Below are positions 13,131 through 24,433 of a DNA stretch of 64,000 bases, piece after piece. The stretch's first letter is position 1. Each line of letters opens with the position of its first letter. The notes beneath the pieces were generated by a model. That model saw only the letters and a list, made by a program, of their open reading frames with translations. It had not been told where the DNA came from and made no database searches. The stretch lies in contig RPFO01000079.1 of the NCBI GenBank assembly GCA_009746045.1, positions 4,694,584 through 4,758,583 on the forward strand, read 5' to 3'. The DNA comes from Mesostigma viride. Taxonomy: Eukaryota; Streptophyta; Mesostigmatophyceae; Mesostigmatales; Mesostigmataceae. The position numbers were made by a program, and so were the translations under genes.

Positions 13131-15980
13131 GCGTGCTCCCGTTGGGGAGCCCACGGAGCACCCGAAAGTGCTTTTAATCCCCGTGTGTGCACAACAGGAG
13201 AAAGGGCAGAGACCCCCAGTCTCCTTCATGCCTATTCATGAGGTGATGCCACAGCTGCACTCGGGCGCGCTAGCTACGGACACGCTAACGATCCGGCAAT
13301 CTGTGGGTGCAATAAGACTCCATCATGAGCGTGGCATAAAAAGTAGCGTGGGCAAGGAATCTGATCATAGCCCGAGGGCGTAGCATGGCTGTACTAGGAC
13401 TAGGCTAAGGCTATGGCTGGTTGTGTACCGTGCGTTAGCGGCACGTGACTAGGTATTCTGATCAGGCACTCCGCAAAGGTATGTTGGCACAGCTAGGCAA
13501 ACATTCTAAGCATGGCTGCCTTAGCGGCAGTGACTCCAATGGATACAAGCTAGGGACAGTGTAGTATACCCGCTTGGGTCTTTTGTTGTTTTTCATAAAC
13601 GCAGGCAGGGAAGACACTAGGACTAATGACAGTCGACAGTGGACACGCCGGGCGTGCCCCGGGGCAGGCTACGGTGGACGGCCTGGGCGGGGCAGACGAG
13701 ATCGCAGGCCTGCTGGCTCCCGAAATAAGAATCCTGCACAGCCTGCACGAAGGGGAAGGGGGACTGATGGGGTGACCAAGTCGGGCCGGATGGCCAGCGC
13801 TGACAGTTATATACATCGATTCCTGCGGAATCGAGACTAAGCGCTTTGTGTCGATTTCGTAAGGAATCGATGAACATTTATAACTCTGACGGTCGTGGGG
13901 ACCAACCGGTGGATCTCCGCCCAGGCCTGAGCAACAGAGCCATTTGAAGGAAGGTGGCGGCCGTGCCGAGGCGAGCGGCGCGGGTGAGCCCATGCACACC
14001 CGCCCATGCGGCAGGGGAAGGGTGGCCAAGCGCATGGACTGAGCTGGCAGGCTAGGGGCAGAAAGGAGCACCTGCCAACTGGTGAATTAAGGCGCCAGAC
14101 TGATCAATGCGCTCGTCGTGGCCCTCCGCGGCAAGCCGCACCAAGTGGGGGCCGAGCGCGCCACGGAGCCCGCCAGTGAACCACCCGCGGGTGGGCGCAA
14201 AACCAGAGGATCGAGGAGCCCTTTAGTCTGCATGGGGTCCTTGAGGGGCGCGCGGATCCTTGAGGCGGCGCGCGCCCGAATCTGGATTGAGGACATAGGC
14301 GCTGGTTGTCTCCTTGATATGGGCGCGCTGTTCCACGGTGGCCCGGAGCTCCTCTTCAGATGAAGGAGACCACCCCCAAGTCTGTGGGGGCTCCGCGTGT
14401 GACCGCGTATGGCATTCATAGCGATTCGGGCCGCGGTGCCCACATGCACCCCTGTACCTAGGACCTAGATAGCTTACACAATCCATTCCATCCCATGTTC
14501 CCCTCCCACTGAGGACTTATGCTCACGTGACGCAGTCACGTGTCTATTACTGATATTAATTAATTAATTGACATGTCAAGGGTAACGGAAAGTGTTCAAG
14601 TACTGAAGTGGCGGATACAATTTCTAGATCAATATTGCGCATTTGACCGTTAATTAAAAGGCAGAGAAGCGGTTGACTGGTAGTACTGTACGACGGTGTT
14701 GGACGGAATTTCCGTTCAGCAATGCGGACTTTGCATCTCACGTTGTACATGGAAAAGAGCCCTTGCATCGCGCTGCGTGCATGCTGCGGCGAACTTATTT
14801 TCTGCCGTCGGATTGCACCGTCGATGAGCGTCGATGAACCCAACGCAAGCCATGTACGAAAAGAAGTAGAAAACGGCGCGGCGGCCAAGGGGTGCGAGTT
14901 TGGTGAGTTACAGAACATGTAGCCCGGCGACACCGCGTCTTGAGCAGTCCACAGGTAGTCCGTAGGTAGTCCGCCGGCATGAATAAAGTGACAGCTTTTA
15001 CAGTTTGACAATTTGAGAACTGGCGACAACCTAGTCGGATCAAGATTTATTGAAAGCAATCGGTACCTAGGAATTAGAGCGCTCGACAAATGTTCATCGA
15101 ACAAGTCCTATTACTCCAGCTATAATGGTTGTCTCTTTGATAATACTTATCAGAATAATACTGATATAATACTTATCAGAATAATACTTATATAATAATA
15201 CCAATCGTACATGTGGATGAGATATGCATGCACTCTGTAATGTTCATAAACACTAACATGAAACTGTGTATCAAAGGGACAACTGTATATGGCATAACCG
15301 CACACAATCAATCCTTGGTGGCACGCACGGGTCTCAACTGCCAATTGCCATCAATTAGCCACATGCCAGACAACCAAGCCATGGAAGGAGCATCATCCGT
15401 CCACAAAACCTGGCCTGCTTACGAGGCCAGCTACACACGCAATCTGGCAAAGGGAAAGCTTCTTCTATGCAGCATCTGCCGAGACCTACTGAGCGGTACG
15501 TCCATTACTCGTGCCGTAAACAAGAAAATAATATGATGGCGAATTGGGAGTATGCTCAAGAGAGCACGTGCTCACGGCATGAAATATCCAACACCTGTTC
15601 CTCCAGCCACCGTAGGAAAAACGGCGCTGCCTCATTCAAGCAGCACTGTGCAGCTTTTATTCAGCGGACCCAGTCATGTGCTCACAACCCAGCCTATGGA
15701 AGCACCCTGGCCCCTACAGCGCAAGGGTAATCATTCTCTTCTAACCCCCCCCCTCATTCGCACGGAGCCAAATGCGGGTGGTTAGGCCGGACACCCGCAG
15801 AGTCTCACACCCTGCCTGAGGGCTACCTAGCCAGTACACGCGGCTTGTCTTGCCAGAAACAAGGCTGCGACAGCTCCCACTATATCGGGCAACAAGGATG
15901 GGGCATTCAGCTCGTGCCAGCCCTCACAGATGAGTCTCTCCGGACTTGACAGCGGGTATCTCGTGCTGATGCCAGGATCA
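13131..15980. other. gene-poor spacer downstream of the GET3D-like gene
   Basis: About 2.85 kb with short frames only. It contains an imperfect inverted repeat at about 13814-13872 (CATCGATTCC arms, outer TTATA match) and a word GTTGTCTCCTTGATAT at about 14308 that also occurs near 11338 and 19689. A frame on the minus strand at 13550-14071 (173 codons) has no recognisable domain and overlaps other frames, so it is not called. Confidence 0.4.
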
Positions 15981-18900
15981 TTACCCTCGCCCGACCGTGA
16001 CCACCAACTTATTGTTGGTGAACTTGGCGCCTTTCACCTTGCCCCGCATGCCCGCCTGTGACGACGATGGCGTTAGGGAGGTGGGTGCGATGATGACAAC
16101 GTCAGGGAGATGCATGGATGGCCGCGTAGGCATAACCCCGCCCCCCCCCCCACCCACCCACCCACCCCATAAGAGCGATGCTCTAATCCCGAGGGATCCA
16201 CGCATCCGTGCCAACACCATCACGCATCCGTGCCAACACCATCACGCATCCGTGCCAACACCATCACGCATCCGTGCCAACACCATCAAGCATCCGTGCC
16301 AACACCATCAAGCATCCGTGCCAACACCATCACGCATCCGTGCCAACACCATCAGGCATCCGTGCCAACGCCATCAAGCATCCGTGCCAACGCCATCACG
16401 CATCCGTGCCAACACCATCAGGCATCCGTGCCAACACCATCAGGCATCCGTGCCAACACCATCAGGCATCCGTGCCAACACCATCAAGCATCCGTGCCAA
16501 CACCATCAGGCATCCGTGCCAACACCATCAGGCATCCGTGCCAACACCATCAGGCATCCGTGCCAACGCCATCAAGCATCCGTGCCAACGCCATCAAGCA
16601 TCCGTGCCAACACCATCAAGCATCCGTGAACAAACAAGCAGCCTTGATGAAGCTGGGCGAGACGAACATGACATGAGAGACAACGCCTCTGACCTCACAG
16701 CGCACAGTCGCAGGGCTGTCAAAGCACTTCACGTCACCTCACCCCACCCCTGCCAACCGTGCGGCCACGGGGCAGCGAGGAAACTCTCCCAGATAGGGCA
16801 TAGGGTTTAGGGGGTTGGGGTTTAGGGATTAGGGCTTAAAGCCACATGAAACCACCCCACCCCCCGTAGCCCAACACACGCCATCGCAGAGCACCCCCCC
16901 TTTCCCCCCCATCGCCACACGCCCCGGCAGCAACATATTTGGTCGCACTCACCGGCAGCAAAACGTTGCGGGCGCACACTCACCGGCAGCAATATGTTGC
17001 GCCGCTGCTCGCCCACGTCCACCAGCAGCTCCATGTTGTCACGCCACTGCGACAGCTTGACCTCCTTCTTGTCAAACCCGGGCAGGAACAGCTCCACCGT
17101 GCTGGCCGCCTCGTCAATCACGTAGGGACGAGGCATCGCGGGGTTACACGTGCGCGCGTCCAGGTCCGAGGGGAAACTTTTCATGAGCGGCGCCCAGGCC
17201 TCCATCCCCCCCCCTGGGCCCACCTGGGGCAGCTGGACAACCACGAGTGGGTCAAACTCGGTCGTGACGGACTTGATCTGCTCGGCGGCGCTGGCGGACG
17301 GCACACGGGAGACAAACAGCCCACCCACGTGCATCCCCGCCTGCATCGCGCAGCCCCACATGCGATGGGCGCTCTCGATGGAGGGGCGGCAGCTGCCATC
17401 GGCCACCAGGAAGCAGGTGAACTTGGAGGGGTTGGAGAAGGCGTCGCTCGCGCGCTGCATCGCGCCGTTCACCTGCGTGCGTCGTAGTGTACGGGGTGTG
17501 GTGGCAACGGGGGGGGGGGCTTAGACAGGGGGCTTAACTCTTAAGAGAGGGGGCGTAAGCAAGGTGGCCAAAGGGAGGTGGCCAAAGAGGTGGGTTACAA
17601 GGAAGGGGGTCATGCTTATATCGATTCAGTCTCATGACCGTGTCGAAGGGCACCAGGTAAGATGCCGTCGGCCCCTGATACACAATCATATGCTACAGTA
17701 GTACATCAATCATATGCTACAGTAGCACATCAACCATATGCTACAGTAGTACATCAACCATATGCTACAGTAGCATATCACAATGAATATCATCAGATCC
17801 ACAATCAGAGGGCCACAGGTGGGTAGCAAACGGGGGCACAAAGGAAGGGGTCCAAGTGGGTATGGCTGAGGGGAGGGGGGAGGGGGGAGGGGAGGACGTA
17901 GGCATGGCCCCATGGTCGGCAGATTGTGAGTTGTTCAACACGGGGAAGAAGGGTGCGTGTGTGCCGGAAATGTGGGTTTAACCAGAATGCACCCACCTCC
18001 GACTTGAGAGCGATCTAGCCGTTTCGAGGGCAAGGATGCAGGGAACGCCACCACCAATGGACACACAGGGTGAGAATACTAGCCGACATAAGCTGCCTGC
18101 ACGCTCCCATTAGGGGTAAGCTCAAGCGGGTGAACCGAACCGCTCCAGAAAGGTGACACGAAACCCTTCTCCGCGGTCGCACTGGCATCGAAACCGTGGC
18201 ATCCAGAAACCCAGCAATTTGCAACAAAAGCTGGACGCTATCAATGAGACAATCAGCGCATGCCTTGGACACTATACTGCTACAACCGGCGACTGGCCTC
18301 GCCGCATGGTTTCTGGGCTGGGGAGCAAACCAGCCTTGGTGACACGCGGAAACAGGGGCATGAAAGGCTATGAAAGGCTAGAGAAGGCCTATGGAAAGCG
18401 ATTTCAACGGTTTGGGTCGCAGGGATGCCGGAAGAACCATGCGCAGAGGCAACCAGCAGGTAAAAAATTTCATAACCTTTTGAGGTTTGGCCAAGGGTGG
18501 TTTCTCTTTCAAGCCATGGCTATAGGGACACAAGGTAGCGATAATAAATACATAATAGCGACGCGCAATGAAAGATTTGGTACGATACTGGATTCGAACA
18601 ATATTGACATGCGGTCGATATGCGCTAGCGACATAGTGACATAGTACAGCGACAGCAGTACCGCAGATCACTAGCATTGTAAAGTATGATAGCTCTGTAG
18701 CAGTACACTATAGTGAAACATTATCGCTGTCCATAGTCATTCGAGCGAGCCGCGCACCTTGTCCCCCGAAATCTGGTTGCCAAAGTAGGTGTCGACCATG
18801 GTGACGAGTGATGGCAGGAACAGCCTCCCGGCCTCCGTCTTGTCTGCCAGACCCCGCAGCCGGTCCAGGTACCACCTGCGCGCAGTGGGGTTGTGGTTAT

Positions 18901-21900
18901 GAGCAAGCGTCACGGCCATGGTAGTTAGTCTCCATGCCGTTTCTCTTTCCTAACTATGGTGTCATTGCAAGCGTCACGGCCGTGGTGTCATCGGTGGGCG
19001 ACAAGCAACCGCGCAGCCGGCCCAGGTACCACCGGCACGCCATGTCCTTCACTCTTAGCATGACGTGATACTATTATTATATGACGTGATAGTATTGTTG
19101 TATGACGTGATACTATTATTATATGACGTGATATTTCCGAAAGTATCACACAAAGGTCAGGTGAGTAATGCCAAGCACTCTGAGAAAACGCTGCACAAGA
19201 AGCACAACGAAGAAAGATGGGAACTTGCCCGCCCACACAGACCAGGATTTCCCATGAGTACATGTGGCCGCTCTAACCGTAGTCCCCACGCCTCTGCTCT
19301 CTACTGGTGAGAAAGGGATACTCCATTTACACAGAAAAAGACCATGCTTAGTACTATCGAAGAAACCACCAGTACTATCCCCAACAACTCTAAAAGTGGT
19401 TTCTAAAAGGAACAACTCAAAGGAGCATTTGCCTGCGCACTGCCCCTTGTCTCCAAAACCCTTGCCCACCCCTCCTTGAGCTCAGCCACCCTCCTTGACA
19501 ACCCAAATGAACCAGGGACTTGGCCACCCCCCCCTCCCCAAAAGGAGACCACCCAGCAACCCACTACTAGACGACCCTCGCGCAATCCACGCTTGAGCCT
19601 GGCATCACCTCAGCGCACAGCTCGAGGTACATCCAGCGCACTTCTTTCATTCATATAATATATAATATATAGATATATGTTGATATATGTTGTCTCCTTG
19701 ATATTCAGCGCGCTTCTCTCATTCATTTTTTCAGTTCATGGCCGTTCCAGCACAACGATCAGGGTCCCTTGAGCAGGCTATTAAAAAGTTAGCGTGGCGC
19801 TCAGTTTCAAGGTCAGTACACGGTTCAAATGCCCCCGCAGCGCCACGCATAGCCACGCATGGGGATCATCGCAACGCACTCCACTCCTTCGCTCATGCAC
19901 AACCCCCCTTCCTGCACTCATCACCAACTCCCTTCCTGCACCCATCCACCCTCCCTTCCTACACCCATCCACCCCTCCCTTCCTGCACCCATCCACCCCT
20001 CCCTCCCTCCCCTCATCACCAACTCACTTCATGCGCTCCGGCGCGCCGAACAGCCGCAACACCTCGGTGCTGCTCGGCCCGTCGTACACCACCACGTCCC
20101 ACACCGCGCCCGTGGCCTCGCTGCCACCCGCCGCCCCCGTCATACTCTCCAGCTGGCCCACCGCGAGGATGGCGTCCATCCCAGGCAGCACCGCGAGCTC
20201 CTCACCCACCACCTTGTTGATCACGCCGCCGCTGAAGCCCATCTCGCTGTCCGCCTTGCGCAGGGTGTTCCAGGGGTCGACAAGCAGCTGGGGTGGGTGG
20301 TTTGGGGGGGCGTAGGCATCGGCCATGGGGGCAGACACATGGGGGGCCCGTGGGCGGCAAGACACAATGGCAGGCACAGCCGCACGCGGGGGGCAGGGGG
20401 ACCAATCGTCGTTTGGGGGTCAGTGCATGGGCGCATGGGCAAGGGGAATGCATGGGTAGGCACCAGGGTTGGGCGAAAAAGGTTAACTTTGAGTGAACCA
20501 CGTTATTACATGGACGTAATTACGTGTGTTTTACGTTACGCTTTACTTGGCAACAAATGGCACGCAACGCCTTTACGTATGTTGCCCCTTAACGTTGCGA
20601 GTTCACGTCATTTTACGCGTAAATACGTAGCGTTGAGTAGAGGTAACGTAACCCTTGTGGGAATGTCGGCAGATAGTTGCAAGGTGATGGGGTTCTAGTG
20701 AGCTCTTGTAGGCCTACTGGCGCCCGCGTTGCGCAGCATCGGCGTGGCGCCATGCGGTGCATGGTCATGGAAATGGTGGAAATAGGTGGAAAATCATGAG
20801 CTTTTGTGTGGTTATACGTCTTTACCTCACGTTACATCTTTGCGTTACGCCCGTAAACATTTACTTTGATTTTACTTTTTACATCACCCTTTTTGCCATC
20901 TTATATGTTTACGTAACGTCAGCTCTCTGACCCCCTTTACACCCAACCCTGGTCGGCACAGGCGGCGGGCGGCGCGTGGGGGCAGGTGGCGGGGCAAGGC
21001 AGGGGCACACTAGGCAGGGCGGGGCAAGACGGGGCATGGGGTCGGTGGGCGATCAGCGCACGTAGGGGCCGAACGCACGCGTACGCGAAGCAACATAGTA
21101 GCAAGGAGTACCAGTAAACATGGGCCATGACGGACTGTTCAGGATGCCCATGGGTGTGTGTGCCCCAACGTACACACCACGGCAGCGACAAAGAGTGGCG
21201 CCTTGGTGTCTTCCAGCCACATGGCCCCCAGGTGCATGCCCATGATGTCCACCATCCACGCAGCTGACATGGAGCAGGCGTGGTACCATGCATCCACCAG
21301 GCATCAACCACAGAGTGTTACCTCGGTGGAATCCACCCCTTACCTTGGTGGACTCTAGCCGCATGGCTCCCCAAGGGCGTCCCCACACCGTTGGCACTGT
21401 CCAGACAGCATGCACCACTTTAAGTAGCAGGCACCAAGCAGGGCTTTACCTTGGTAGATTCCAGCCGCATGGCCTCCAAGTTCTTGACGCCGTCCACGGG
21501 CGCCGGCTTGTGTGGGATGGCCATGCCCAGGAGGGCATCCTCGCTGCGGTCCGCACCCTGGACCACCAGGCAGGTGTTCTTGCCCATCTCCGCGTAGCGC
21601 TGCTTGGTGGCACGTTCAGGCATGAGGGGTGTGAGGGGGCGTAGCACGTTCAGGTAAGAACGTTCAGGCGTGGTGTTCAGACACCATGGGTCACCGAGGA
21701 GGTGGCCGCATAGTAATAAGAAGTTCGAGGAAATATCTGAGTACGAGGGTTTGGCGACCAGTCAGGCGGGCGATGGGCAGTGGAAAACTGTCAGCGCGAG
21801 GGAAAACCTCCAAGGGATTTGAATCGCAGCCCTGCGAGTGCTCGCAAATTGTTATTATTGTAGTGCGGCCTCTAATTCTATTCTGTTGTAGTAGCGCGGT

Positions 21901-22698
21901 CTCTATTACGTTCTATTATACTAGCGCGGTCTCGTATACACCAAATATTTTGTCTGGGTACTACCCGGATCAATTTGCAGTGGGTATCCATCCAACCGCG
22001 GGGGTTGTGGGTGAACCCTGGGTATGCCCCTGAAACCCTCAGGCTCCACGAGAGGCCTTTACTCTCCCAAACCGGCAACTCGCCATGAGTTCCAGGCCTA
22101 TCCGTGGCCTCTGGACCATGGGGCAGCCTTACTGCATCCGCCATGCTTTTGCTGTGTCGAAGCTTTACTGCACCCACAGTAGTTGGTAGACTCTACAAGC
22201 GAGCAGTTTACTTGAATCTGTGGCCTGCCTTTCAGGGCAACGGGAGAAGTGCCCAGTGGTCCCTGCCCCCTTCTTGCCGTGCATCAATCAGGGATGAAAG
22301 GTACCCACTCAAAAAAGTTGGTACCCCCGTGACTCTCCCACCGGAGGCGCGTGAATGCATAAATGGATCCATCCGAATTTCCTTGGCAGCTAGCCTTAAG
22401 CGCGTGCCATAAGTAGCGCTGTTACCTTGGCTAGAGCGATAGCGGCTGTCGTCTTGCCGGCCCCGCCCTTGCCCAGGAATGTCACGAGCCGTGTTTTAGC
22501 CTCGTTGGCAGCAGCGCATTGTATCGTCTTACTTTTACCTGCCAAAGCTTTATAGTTTGGGAGAGAAAATACAAGCCCGAGTCTCTGAATTGACGGGAAG
22601 GTGTTGATACGCTGGAAACCTCCATGGTGAACATCGCTTTTGCATGAGCCAGACAATACCGGCCTTACGACGGTCACACACGGTTGAAACATATTCAT
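15981..22698 (-). CDS. GET3D: GET3D-like plastid ATPase (ArsA/GET3 family with alpha-crystallin-like C-terminus), six exons
   Basis: Exons on the minus strand: 22698-22426, 21599-21450, 20287-20028, 18875-18758, 17472-16984 and 16055-15981. All introns are GT-AG and phases agree. The sum is 1365 bases, 454 residues plus stop. Exon 1 has an N-terminus rich in Ser and basic residues, like a plastid transit peptide, then the deviant Walker A LGKGGAGKTT near residues 75-84. Exons 2-4 carry the ATPase body (NTCLVV, MRLESTK, VVGEELAVLPGMD, WDVVVYDG). Exons 5-6 carry an alpha-crystallin/HSP20-like tail (VELFLPGFDKKEVKL, then GAKFTNNKLVV). This domain order matches the GET3d branch of photosynthetic organisms and cyanobacteria. 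That family is related to tail-anchor targeting ATPases, but its own substrate is not settled. The start is the ATG at 22698; an upstream in-frame ATG at 22785 is possible. The exon 4 donor (AAG|GTGCGC) is the least certain junction. Confidence 0.9.
16201..16628. repeat. 22-bp minisatellite, about 19 copies, in the last intron
   Basis: Tandem CATCCGTGCCAACACCATCA plus two bases, with A/G/C variation at one position and CACC/CGCC variation at another. It lies wholly inside the last GET3D intron (16983-16056). The plus-strand frames of about 150-210 codons here are translations of the repeat. Confidence 0.95.
16796..16836 (+). repeat. degenerate interstitial telomere-like tract
   Basis: Five or six imperfect units around TTTAGGG (ATAGGG, TTTAGGGGG, TTGGGG, TTTAGGG, ATTAGGG), the plant and green-algal type of telomere repeat. 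It lies in the last GET3D intron. Too short and degenerate to be a true telomere. Confidence 0.6.
16925..17000 (-). repeat. triplicated exon 5 end with tandem splice donors
   Basis: On the minus strand a unit of about 31 bases ending in TTGCTGCCG occurs three times. The first two copies are followed by GTGAGTG, a good splice donor; the third is followed by GGGCGTG and has lost it. The first donor (GT at 16983-16982) keeps the reading frame into exon 6. The second is 31 bases further on and would shift it. Confidence 0.75.
17688..17785. repeat. 24-bp minisatellite, 4 copies, in intron 4
   Basis: Four tandem copies of CATATGCTACAGTAGYACATCAAY within the intron between GET3D exons 5 and 4. Confidence 0.9.
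19060..19135. repeat. 22-bp TGACGTGATA minisatellite in intron 3
   Basis: Repeat of ATGACGTGATACTATTATTAT, three full copies and part of a fourth, in GET3D intron 3. Each copy has a TGACGTGA motif resembling a CRE/bZIP site, but as an intronic tandem repeat no regulatory role is claimed. Confidence 0.85.
19920..20012. repeat. C-rich 24-bp minisatellite in intron 3
   Basis: Four imperfect tandem copies of CACCCATCCACCCCTCCCTT plus four bases, in GET3D intron 3 just downstream of exon 3. Confidence 0.8.
20464..20951. mobile_element. 488-bp hAT-type MITE in GET3D intron 2
   Basis: Terminal inverted repeats CAGGGTTGGG at 20464 and CCCAACCCTG ending at 20951, continued by imperfect matches (GNAAAAGG). 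Flanking 8-base target duplications GTAGGCAC (20456-20463) and GTCGGCAC (20952-20959) differ at one base. CA start and 8-bp duplication are the hallmarks of hAT elements. It has no transposase and is rich in TTACGT/ACGTAA words, probably subterminal binding repeats. It lies within the intron and does not touch splice sites. Confidence 0.88.
21199..21370 (-). repeat. decayed partial copies of GET3D exon 2 inside intron 2
   Basis: The last 30-40 bases of exon 2 plus its donor (coding AMRLESTK then GTAA) recur downstream on the minus strand at about 21340-21370 (near exact, with donor), 21318-21335 (shorter) and 21199-21236 (diverged, MWLEDTK). These are non-coding tandem duplications about 100-140 bases apart. 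Confidence 0.65.
21845..21940. repeat. short minisatellite in GET3D intron 1
   Basis: About three imperfect copies of TTCTATTNTNNTAGTAGCGCGGTCTC (about 30 bases) lie in intron 1 (22425-21600). The rest of this 826-base intron shows nothing recognisable. Confidence 0.6.
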
Positions 22699-23096
22699 CC
22701 TTAGCGCATCTCCTTGCTGGTGAGACTTCTTAAATTTCCGCCAGAGATATCTGACTTCGGCAGATATAGAAACGTTTACCGTCAACCCTGTAGAAATCTA
22801 CGCTTAGCGGTACGCGAGGCCAGTGTATTGGTTTATAATTGTGGGGTCCGCGACTTGCCTAACAGACAACCGTCGGGTGTCGACACGTCGAACTGACGGT
22901 GAATTACTTACGAAGTTATTCATCACTATCCATATCCACTAAATGCTGGCGACGTTAACGCCGAGCCCGACCTGGCCTGTGGCCGACCAAGCCGACTACT
23001 GCGGAGTGCGGAGTGCGGACTGCGTAGTGCCGAGCGGACCGAGCCTAGCATCAAACCAAAACTGGCCGTTGGGCGTAAATGGGTTAAGTTAACTGG
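22699..23096. other. presumed upstream region of the GET3D-like gene
   Basis: Sequence 5' to the chosen start on the minus strand. No convincing TATA box or other promoter element could be identified. No other gene is seen. Confidence 0.35.
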
Positions 23097-23305
23097 CTGT
23101 CCGCGACACTCCCGAGGGGGCCGGGGGGTTGGGGTAGACCCCCCCCACCCCCCTACCCCCGAAACTGGGGGGGCGGGTGAAGGGTCGGACCCCCCCACCA
23201 CCACCACAGAGAAAATGGGGGGGGGTGGGGGGTTTTGGATGCAGACCCCCCCACACATCCCCCGGCCCCCTGAAAAGAAGGGGCCGGGGGGGGGGGGTCG
23301 CCAGC
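23097..23305. repeat. C-run/G-run modular repeat beginning with CTGTCCGCGACACTCCCG
   Basis: Begins with an 18-base word (23097-23114) that recurs inverted at 36802-36819. Then come alternating modules of C-runs and G-runs with GAAACTGGGG and GGTCGGACCCC-like cores, which can pair as hairpins. Similar modules lie at 35385-35423 and 36694-36790. Probably part of a dispersed non-coding element; the Pro/Gly-rich frames are not genes. Confidence 0.6.
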
Positions 23306-23468
23306 CAAATTCTTTATATTGGCTAAGGGAGCGGGTCCAAGAACACATCCGTCGCACCCGGCCCATTCTCGGCTAGCCCTGGCCGGCCGGGCTATGATGG
23401 TAGGCCGGCTGAGCACAACGTGCCTCCAAATTCAGCCATTTGTGGCATTGGAATCACCTTGGTTTGAC

Positions 23469-24433
23469 AAAAAAAAAATTAAATTAAATTAAATTATAAC
23501 ATGCCTCCGTTGGGAGATCATGTAGCACATATTCCTTGATGGGTGGTGGAGTGGAGAGAGCCGCGTAATCGGACTATCCTAACGCTAATCTATCTAGTCT
23601 AGAAAAATCCGAACTGCCCTACTCATCAAAACGCCTCCTCCTCTTGGGGGGAGGTGGCTTGCCCACAGGGTCGGGCGTGTGAGCCTTGACAATCTTCTGC
23701 CACCGCGTCTTGTTCTGCATGGCAGTCCAAAGAAGGGAGAGAGAGTGGATGCGGTATTCAAACAGGGCTGGGACCAGTAGGTCATCCAGCAACGTCTGGA
23801 CGTAGTTCGTGACATGTTTCCCTACCCTTTAGGGAATGCCCTTGGGGCCAGGCCAGGTCAGAATGTGCCGCCCTGGCTGGCCAAGCCGCGGGGGGCCTGC
23901 CAGACCAAGGGCGGTGTCGACCTGGCTGGTGCGAGCAAGGTGACATCCTACAAATGCTATATCCTACGCTGTCTAATCTCGTCCGAAATACGGGGCATGC
24001 CCTTTTACAAAGACTCTAATGACGGGCGCTTGGAAAACCCTACGTTCAGGACCTGTCGGAGCATCCTGTAAACTGTGCCGTCTAGCTTAGCTGCCAGTGT
24101 GGGTGTGAGTGTCCACGCCTCGGCGCCATACGTGAGCACCGTGAGGACGAGGACCTTGAAGAGCATGCGCTTGCGGTGCTCGCCCAGGCCCTTGGAGCGC
24201 CAGTAGGTGTTGAGCGAACGGAGCCTAGCCCATGCCAGGCCGATGCGGGTGTCCACATCGTCGGCGGTGTCAGGGAGCCAGCTCCGTAACAGTTTGAAGC
24301 GATCGCGGAACGGGACCGTCGCCCCGTCGAGCAGGCGCGGCAGCGGCGCCGGTGTACTGGAGGCCCCAATCACCATCGCCTCAGTTTTGACACTAATCTC
24401 CAACCCCACCGCCCGCGCCTCCAGGCCCAGACA
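23469..24433 (-). mobile_element. LINE copy 1, 3' part (RT C-terminus, 3' end and tail)
   Basis: The minus strand encodes GLEISVKTEAMVIG, then RIGLAWARLRSLNTYW, VLTVLTYGAEAWTLTP and LDGTVYRMLRQVL, the post-catalytic region of a non-LTR reverse transcriptase. A frame ends in a basic tail (PPPPKRRRRFDE) with its stop at 23621-23619. The reading frame is interrupted near 23816-24010, so the copy is dead. The 3' end has a (TTTAA)n tail at about 23469-23494. It continues as 33845-34245 beyond the inserted hAT element: joining across the hAT restores the run TWLDCLGLEARAVGLEIS. Confidence 0.85.

Noticed and set aside
15997-16810. Three overlapping His/Pro/Ser-rich plus-strand frames
   Set aside because: Translations of the 22-bp minisatellite inside a GET3D intron.
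16796-16836. True chromosome end
   Set aside because: Only five or six degenerate units, inside an intron with gene sequence on both sides.
16939-17524. Plus-strand frames of 124-182 codons
   Set aside because: Antisense to GET3D exon 5, which has clear family motifs.
18580-18660. tRNA gene on the minus strand (GTTCGAATCC B-box match)
   Set aside because: No A box or cloverleaf can be formed upstream; it lies in a GET3D intron.
23097-23416. Pro/Gly-rich protein gene
   Set aside because: Reads out C-run/G-run repeat modules; similar output appears at 36562-36795 from a related module.
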